Positions 38,309-43,318 of a stretch of 43,318 bases of DNA are shown here, in pieces. The stretch comes from CAUUGB01 sp963544615. Its GTDB lineage: Bacteria; Patescibacteriota; Microgenomatia; UBA1400; PJMF01. The position numbers were made by a program, and so were the translations under genes. The stretch is taken from the NCBI GenBank assembly GCA_963544615.1, contig CAUUGB010000005.1:1-43318 (forward strand). The letters run 5' to 3'. Within the stretch, counting starts at the first letter, position 1; every line of letters starts with the position of its first letter. The notes below the pieces were generated by a model. That model was not told the origin of the DNA. It saw only the letters and a list, made by a program, of their open reading frames with translations, and searched no databases.

Positions 38309-39439
38309 TTGAGTGAGAATATGATTGGCAGTTTTTTGGTAAGAGAATTTTTCAACTTGTTTTTTTGCTTGTAGTTTGAAGTTATTTTGTTCCTTTGAGT
38401 TGAGATGACACACTTTTTTCATTGCTTGAGTAATCTCGCTAATACTAAATGGATTAACCCCAATGCCTGCTTGTCCGGCAGCTTCACTCATGGCGGTATT
38501 ATGGGCAAAAATAGGTATAGTTTGATAATAGAGAGACTCTAAAACTGGAATACCAAAGCCTTCATAAATACCCAAATTGCAAGTTGCTAGTGCTTTAGAG
38601 AGTAGGGCTGCTTTTTGTTTAGCATCGACAAATCCGGTTAAAATTATTTGTTCTCTAGCGCTGCTTTGAGCAATGGTGCGCTCAATTTCATTGGTGAGCC
38701 AACCATTTTTACCAGCGAGTACTAAAAGAGTTTTTTCACCTTGATAGGTGCGAGTAAGTTTTTCAAAAGCAGCAATGAGACGAAGAATATTTTTTCTCGG
38801 TTGCAAGGTGCCTAAATAGAGAAAAAAGGGTTGGTTAATTCCCAAAGAGCGCAAAATGTTTGCTGTTTGGGTAGGTGTTAATTTGGGCAAATTATCCCCT
38901 AGTCCTGGAGGAGCCACAATAATATCAGCACTGTTTTTATCGTAAAAATAGCAAATTTCTTCTTTGGTAAAGTTACTAATGGCAACTACTTTGCTGGCAT
39001 GGTGAACACTATATCTTGTCCAACTTTCTAACTTAAATAAATCTCTTTTGCGAAATAATTCACTGTAACGCAAAAATGCCAAATCCATCACACTGCTAAC
39101 ATAGGGAATGGGACAGCAGCGTGGCGCATAATGACCAGGAGTAAAAAACAAATCGTATTGAGCACAATTGAGGAATAAATGGGCTGGTAGTCCCAATTGA
39201 GTCCAGAGCTTTTGTGGCCTCACAATTTTATAGCTTACTTTAGCACTTTCTTGAGGCATGTCTGGCAATGGTTCTCGGTCAAGAAAAATTGTCAGCACAA
39301 AATCGCGGTGGAGTGTTTTGGCAGCTTTAACCATATTGGTGAGTAAGTAGTAAGCATAAGCGTTAGAACCAACTCTACTAGCACAGTTAGCTTCATTGCC
39401 GTCGATAGCTAATCTGAGTGGCTGGTGCTTATTTGGCAT
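38282..39439 (-). CDS. GT4 family glycosyltransferase
   Basis: About 385 residues, GT-B fold. LAIDGNEANC at the N-terminus, PFFLYLGTLQPRKNILRLIAAF, and EGFGIPVLESL as the E-x7-E donor-sugar motif. A retaining transferase, probably in surface polysaccharide assembly. ATG 39439 overlaps the upstream gene by 11 nt; a start at 39466 would overlap by 38. Similar in length and plan to its neighbour, so the two may be sequential enzymes. Confidence 0.9.
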   Translation of the reverse strand: MPNKHQPLRLAIDGNEANCASRVGSNAYAYYLLTNMVKAAKTLHRDFVLTIFLDREPLPDMPQESAKVSYKIVRPQKLWTQLGLPAHLFLNCAQYDLFFTPGHYAPRCCPIPYVSSVMDLAFLRYSELFRKRDLFKLESWTRYSVHHASKVVAISNFTKEEICYFYDKNSADIIVAPPGLGDNLPKLTPTQTANILRSLGINQPFFLYLGTLQPRKNILRLIAAFEKLTRTYQGEKTLLVLAGKNGWLTNEIERTIAQSSAREQIILTGFVDAKQKAALLSKALATCNLGIYEGFGIPVLESLYYQTIPIFAHNTAMSEAAGQAGIGVNPFSISEITQAMKKVCHLNSKEQNNFKLQAKKQVEKFSYQKTANHILTQLYKLAQAS

Positions 39440-40586
39440 GAAGGAAATCTTGATGGGCCAATTCATAAATTTTCTTGGTTTCTTTAGCCGTCTTTTTCCA
39501 AGAAAATTTAGCTAATTGTTTGGCCATTAAAGCTTGGCGCTCTTTGCGTTTTTTAGCGCTTTCTTCCAAAAGCAATTTAATACCTGAATGAATTTCATTA
39601 ACCGAATAAGGATTAATCAATACTCCAGCTTTGCCGGCAATTTCTTCGGTAGCAGTACCAAAACTGGTTAGTACGGGAGTTTTATAAGCAAAAGCTTCTA
39701 AAATTGGCAAACCAAAACCTTCCTCTAGTGAGGGGTAAGCCAGCATTTGGGCAAAAGCATAAAGCAAGCCTAAATCGTAATCATCAACTGCTTGCAAAAT
39801 TTTTAAGTTGTTGTGTGCTAATTTTGGTTCTGCCCAACCTTTAGCCCCCACCAGCACCAAGTCAATACTAGTGCGCAGTGGCCACCAAGCTTCAATCAGA
39901 CGATTAAGATTTTTCCGCGGTTCTCTGGTACCCACAAATAAAATGTATTTTTTATTAATGGTGTATTTTTGTCGTAAACTCATAAAGTTTTTTACGGTTA
40001 ACTCGCTCTGGGGTAAAAGAGTTTCCATTGGGAGTGCTTCATAAATCATGTGGACGCGCCTCTCATCAAAACCTAAAAGGTTAATCACGTCATCTCTAGT
40101 ATGTTTGGAAACAGCAATAATATGAGCTTGACGCTTTTTGAGAATTCGCACGCTTTCGCGGTGATGAGTGAGGATTTCCCAATTAGCCATATAAGGATAT
40201 TTGAAAATGGTTAAATCGTGAATGGTGGAAACTAAAGGCAAATCGCTGTCTGGCGGTTGCAGATAATCCCAGGAGTGAAACACGTCCAGTTCGGGGAAAA
40301 GTTTTCTAATGGGATTGAGATTAAGATAATGCCACAGTAGCCAATTGAGTCGATTGGGCATTTTTTGTAGTCGTAGTCGACTAGAAAAAGCAGCCTGTTT
40401 TTCTTTAGGCAAAGTGTATTGCAAATCTACTAGCACTCGGTAAAGTTCATTATAGCCACGGGCAGAAGCAGCATAAGGGTAAAGTTGCAAATTGGTTTCT
40501 TGGCTTAAAGCAGTAAATAAACACCGAGTATAACGGCTCACCCCGCGATGAAAAAGTAGACTGGTTAAATCAATCCCAACTTTCAT
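39429..40586 (-). CDS. GT4 family glycosyltransferase
   Basis: 385 residues, GT-B fold: MKVGIDLTSLLFHRGVSRY, VSTIHDLTIFKYP, YILFVGTREPRKNLNRLIEAW and EEGFGLPILEAFAYKTPVLTS. It starts 17 nt inside the end of the GT39-like gene and ends 11 nt inside the next transferase, so the three form one translationally coupled unit. The acceptor is unknown. Confidence 0.9.
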   Translation of the reverse strand: MKVGIDLTSLLFHRGVSRYTRCLFTALSQETNLQLYPYAASARGYNELYRVLVDLQYTLPKEKQAAFSSRLRLQKMPNRLNWLLWHYLNLNPIRKLFPELDVFHSWDYLQPPDSDLPLVSTIHDLTIFKYPYMANWEILTHHRESVRILKKRQAHIIAVSKHTRDDVINLLGFDERRVHMIYEALPMETLLPQSELTVKNFMSLRQKYTINKKYILFVGTREPRKNLNRLIEAWWPLRTSIDLVLVGAKGWAEPKLAHNNLKILQAVDDYDLGLLYAFAQMLAYPSLEEGFGLPILEAFAYKTPVLTSFGTATEEIAGKAGVLINPYSVNEIHSGIKLLLEESAKKRKERQALMAKQLAKFSWKKTAKETKKIYELAHQDFLHAK

Positions 40587-42192
40587 ATGCGCCTTTCTTG
40601 CTTAAGCTTCGCTCGTAAATGCGGACAAAGCCCAAGGTATTATAATCGTAGTCATGCTCTATTGTAAAACCAAAATTAAGTAAAGTTGTTTTAATTAAAT
40701 TTTTCTCATCAGTTAGCGAGGTGAGGTAATCAAAAGTAATCACTCTTTGATAACCTAAAACTGGTGTGAGCAAAGCTCTAGTTGCCTCAATACTATTTAG
40801 ATGATAACTGCCTGTTGCCAGAATGGGAAATTTTTTGCTATAAGCTCTTTCATAATAGCGCCAGGGAGCAAAGGCATCGGGGAAAGAAAATACGGCAATA
40901 GTTTCAGCAGGTTCATATTTGAGGTGGAGTTCACCAACAGCTTCTCTCCAGGGTTCTTTTTGTAAGCCCTCTTGTTGGTAATAGCTTAAGGTGCCATAAA
41001 AATTAATAATTAGCAAAAGAAAAAAAAGTGTCCATTGTGGCCAAGCAAGTTGTCTCCAGTTAGCTCTTTTGCCAAAAATTAACCAGCTGAGAGATAAATA
41101 CGCTATGGGAAGCAAAAAAATTACTCTTTTAGGTTGAATCAGGGGCACAAAAGTAGAAACTAAGCTGGCAAGAGCGAAAGGGAGTACTAGCGCGAACAAC
41201 AGGTAGAGCCAAATTTGTTTATCAGCTGTTTTGGCGAGGTGTTTTTGCTGATAAAAGCAGTAAATTAGCAAAGCGGCAAATAGAGTGGTAATCAGCACAA
41301 AAGGCATGGCGGTGGCAAAATTTTGTATCGCAAAAAATGGCCAGGTTTTTTGGCGTGTTAAGGTAAAAAATTCCAAATTAATCACTCCAAATAAAAATTT
41401 ACCAAAAGTTAAAGCTGGTGCTTTAAGGAGCGAAAAACTGACAATATTTTCCCAACCAGGAAAACTTTCTCTCAGCACTTGGCCAGCAGAGAGCTGCGCT
41501 AAAAAACTTGGCAGCCAAGGTAAAAAAGCAATGGTGGGAATAAAGATGGCATAAATACTTAAGCGATAAGCTTTTTGGCAGTAGGCTAAATATATGAGTT
41601 GACTTAAATAAACAAAAGGATATAGATAAGAAGTGTAAAGACCTAAAATAGTGCAAAATAGGAATAAGAAAAAATCTCTGTTAACAGGAAAAAGGTTGAA
41701 AAACCAATTCAGTTTGTTGTCAGGTTTAATTTGATAAACATCTTGACCAAATTGATGAGCTTCTAGTAAAAAAAACCAACTCCAAACAGCCCAACAGGCA
41801 GAAAGTGAATAAGGGCGCAATTCTTGAGAAAAAAAGAGATGAAAAGAACTAGTGGCTAAAAGTAAACTAGCACTAATGGCAACTTTTTTGCCAGCAATTT
41901 TAATGCCTAAAAAATATCCGCCAATAATAGTGAGCAATCCTGGCAGCAAGGCACCAGTTAAACGCAGCCACCATTCACTTTGAGCAACTTTTAAACTTAA
42001 AAAAGTTATCAGGTGTAGTAGTGGTGGTTGAAAGTCATCTTTAATTTGTAGCTGTTGATTTAATGGCCGCAAACTTTCCAAAACTTGGGCAGCTTCATCG
42101 AGCCAAAAAGAATCATTCAAGTGAGGTAAGCGTAATATTAAGGCAAGGAGCAAAATTAGCAATAATGGCAGTAATTTTTTACTCCATGACAT
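40570..42192 (-). CDS. GT39/ArnT-like polytopic glycosyltransferase
   Basis: 540 residues. An N-terminal membrane helix is followed by RLPHLNDSFWLDEAA, the first-loop motif of lipid-linked-sugar-dependent transferases (PMT/ArnT), with the catalytic Asp in WLDEA, then about ten further membrane segments and a C-terminal soluble domain (about 430-540). It would use a polyprenyl-phosphate sugar on the outer face of the membrane. First gene of the three-transferase unit. TGATATAAT is 6 nt before the ATG. Confidence 0.88.
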   Translation of the reverse strand: MSWSKKLLPLLLILLLALILRLPHLNDSFWLDEAAQVLESLRPLNQQLQIKDDFQPPLLHLITFLSLKVAQSEWWLRLTGALLPGLLTIIGGYFLGIKIAGKKVAISASLLLATSSFHLFFSQELRPYSLSACWAVWSWFFLLEAHQFGQDVYQIKPDNKLNWFFNLFPVNRDFFLFLFCTILGLYTSYLYPFVYLSQLIYLAYCQKAYRLSIYAIFIPTIAFLPWLPSFLAQLSAGQVLRESFPGWENIVSFSLLKAPALTFGKFLFGVINLEFFTLTRQKTWPFFAIQNFATAMPFVLITTLFAALLIYCFYQQKHLAKTADKQIWLYLLFALVLPFALASLVSTFVPLIQPKRVIFLLPIAYLSLSWLIFGKRANWRQLAWPQWTLFFLLLIINFYGTLSYYQQEGLQKEPWREAVGELHLKYEPAETIAVFSFPDAFAPWRYYERAYSKKFPILATGSYHLNSIEATRALLTPVLGYQRVITFDYLTSLTDEKNLIKTTLLNFGFTIEHDYDYNTLGFVRIYERSLSKKGAYESWD

Positions 42193-42198
42193 CAGCTT

Positions 42199-42204
42199 AT
42201 TATA
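42199..42204 (-). promoter_or_regulatory. Extended -10 for the glycosyltransferase unit
   Basis: TGATATAAT on minus, 6 nt before ATG 42192; leaderless. Confidence 0.6.
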
Positions 42205-42350
42205 TCATTGGTTTTGGTGCTGTTTTCCCTTTAATGGCTGGGGAAAATAAAACATAATCATCATTAAGGATTGCCTGAGTGGTATTTTGGCAACTGGAGA
42301 AAACCAACTAAAAAGCCAATTAGCTATTGCCATCCCGTTCCCAATTATGA

Positions 42351-42356
42351 TATAAA
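42351..42356 (+). promoter_or_regulatory. Extended -10 for the repeat protein
   Basis: TGATATAAA, 6 nt before ATG 42363; same layout with the last base changed. Confidence 0.5.
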
Positions 42357-42362
42357 CATAAT

Positions 42363-43318
42363 ATGCCAGAAAGATTAACTCTACCCAATAATGAAGCCGC
42401 TAACTTTATCGCTCATGCCTCCACTTCTTCTCATGATGAACAAGCAATTAATGAACCAGAGGCAGTATCAGTCACCAACGAAGTGACCGCAAATAATCAT
42501 GAACGCGATCAAGAATTAGCTCATCTACAACAACTACTTACTAGTGATGTGAGTGGTAAAAAAGTTATTGATAGCTTGAGTGAATTTACCCATTTGTCGC
42601 ACCAAGAAATCGCCGAGAAACTAATTGAGATGGGTAAAGGTGGGGATGTAGCTGAAAACTTAAATAAATTCGTCGGACTCAATCACCAAGAGATTGCTAA
42701 TAAACTAATTGAAGCAGGTCAAGGTGGGGCTGTAGCTTTTAACCTAGATAAATTCACTGGTCTCAACCATCAAGAAATTGCTAATAAACTCATTGAATTG
42801 GGTTGGAGAAAGGCTGTAACTGCTAACTTAGACAAATTCACTGGTCTCAACCATCAAGAAATTGCCAAGAAACTAATTGAGATGGGTAGAGGTGAGGATG
42901 TAGTTTTTTACCTAAATCATTTCACCAATCTCAATCAAGAAATTGCCATCAAGCTAATTGAGATAGGTGAAGGTGAGATAGTAGTTCGTCGCCTAGATAA
43001 ATTTATCAACGTTAAATATCAAGAAATTGCTAATAAACTCATTGAGATGGGTAAAGGTGGGAATGTAGCTGCTTACCTAAATCACTTCACCAATCTCAAT
43101 CAAGAAATTGCCGAGAAACTAATTGAGATGGGTAAAGGTGAAGATGTAGCTAAATACTTAGATAGATTTACCAATCTCAATCAAGAAATTGCCGATAAAC
43201 TAATTGAGATGGGTAGAGGTGGGAATGTAGCTGCCAACCTAGATAAATTCACCGGACTCAACCATCAAGAAATTGCCGATAAACTAATTGAGATGGGTAG
43301 AGGTGGGAATGTAGCTGC
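42363..43318 (+). CDS. Tandem 28-residue helical repeat protein (5' part, runs off the window)
   Basis: An open frame of 318 codons from ATG 42363 to the window edge. Residues 1-74 are polar, Ala/Asn/Glu-rich, without signal peptide. From residue 75 on there are nine tandem units of 27-28 residues with consensus FTGLNHQEIANKLIEMGKGG followed by (N/D)VAANLDK. Each unit predicts a helix (QEIANKLIEM), a Gly turn and a second helix (VAANLDKF), so the whole should form an alpha-alpha solenoid, cytoplasmic, for protein or nucleic-acid binding (inference). The 27-residue units lack the His of LNHQE. I know of no named family for it; TPR, HEAT and ankyrin signatures do not fit. Confidence 0.85.
   Translation, partial: MPERLTLPNNEAANFIAHASTSSHDEQAINEPEAVSVTNEVTANNHERDQELAHLQQLLTSDVSGKKVIDSLSEFTHLSHQEIAEKLIEMGKGGDVAENLNKFVGLNHQEIANKLIEAGQGGAVAFNLDKFTGLNHQEIANKLIELGWRKAVTANLDKFTGLNHQEIAKKLIEMGRGEDVVFYLNHFTNLNQEIAIKLIEIGEGEIVVRRLDKFINVKYQEIANKLIEMGKGGNVAAYLNHFTNLNQEIAEKLIEMGKGEDVAKYLDRFTNLNQEIADKLIEMGRGGNVAANLDKFTGLNHQEIADKLIEMGRGGNVA
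42585..43318 (+). repeat. Array of 81-84 bp coding repeats
   Basis: Unit starts: 42585, 42669, 42753, 42837, 42921, 43002, 43086, 43167, 43248 (last cut by the edge). Units 5, 7 and 8 are 81 bp, the others 84 bp, so the frame is always kept. Parts of neighbouring units are nearly identical at DNA level (for example GGTGGGAATGTAGCTGC in units 6, 8 and 9), suggesting recent expansion or exchange between units. Confidence 0.9.

Noticed and set aside
42585..43318. Regular 81-84 bp repeats as a possible CRISPR or satellite array
   Set aside because: Units are contiguous without spacers and stay in one open frame with conserved amino acids; they are coding repeats.

Overview
The window looks like a chromosomal segment of a Patescibacteria (Candidate Phyla Radiation) bacterium. 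Supporting signs are AT-rich, tightly packed genes with 1-40 nt overlaps, small housekeeping proteins, an archaeal-type Elp3, an ATP-dependent DNA ligase, tRNA genes without encoded CCA, and many orphan membrane proteins. TGA is used as a normal stop (mutM, 25203-25805, yraN), so the code is standard. The assignment below phylum level is not resolved; it rests on gene content, not on a marker tree.

Layout. 103-4896 (minus): infC-rpmI-rplT, then a class A penicillin-binding protein and a GH18 hydrolase. 4995-9243: three valine tRNAs (anticodons TAC, CAC, GAC) interspersed with an orphan gene, an FAD/NAD(P) reductase, a cysteine desulfurase and pheS. 9330-13915: rplS-yraN-(beta-sandwich surface protein)-miaB-miaA, all on minus, plus a small orphan. 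14036-16965 (plus): RRM protein, orphan, a membrane-anchored AlbA_2/Schlafen-type protein and a tiny gene with its own promoter and terminator. 17015-20858 (minus): GDYXXLXY/DUF2157 pair, a MazG-like pyrophosphatase, two HIT proteins, tRNA-Gln. 21020-25069: an Erm-type rRNA methylase broken by two in-frame stops, a Trm9-like methyltransferase, a small membrane protein, and Elp3. 25137-28011: an accessory patch with a dispersed repeat, two tandem paralogous membrane proteins and a MATE exporter. 28166-32343: LOG protein, PfkB kinase, GT2 glycosyltransferase, DNA ligase. 32660-34950: an IspH-IspF-like fusion followed by IspE. 34947-38308: dnaX-murB and mutM-ruvC. 38282-42192 (minus): three glycosyltransferases. 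42363-end: a protein built of about 28-residue repeats, cut by the window edge.

The most unusual content: (1) the isoprenoid (MEP) cluster at 32.7-35.0 kb, where an IspH-like domain is fused to an IspF-like domain and followed by IspE, and where all three have lost residues normally needed for catalysis; (2) the tandem-repeat gene at the right edge; (3) a recurring promoter layout, an extended -10 (TGNTATAAT) only 6-9 nt before the start codon, which predicts many leaderless mRNAs; (4) a 22-28 bp dispersed intergenic repeat; (5) the membrane-anchored AlbA_2 protein; and (6) neighbouring Elp3 and Trm9-like genes that could make a eukaryote-like wobble uridine modification. All homology statements are from reading motifs by eye; no database search was run.
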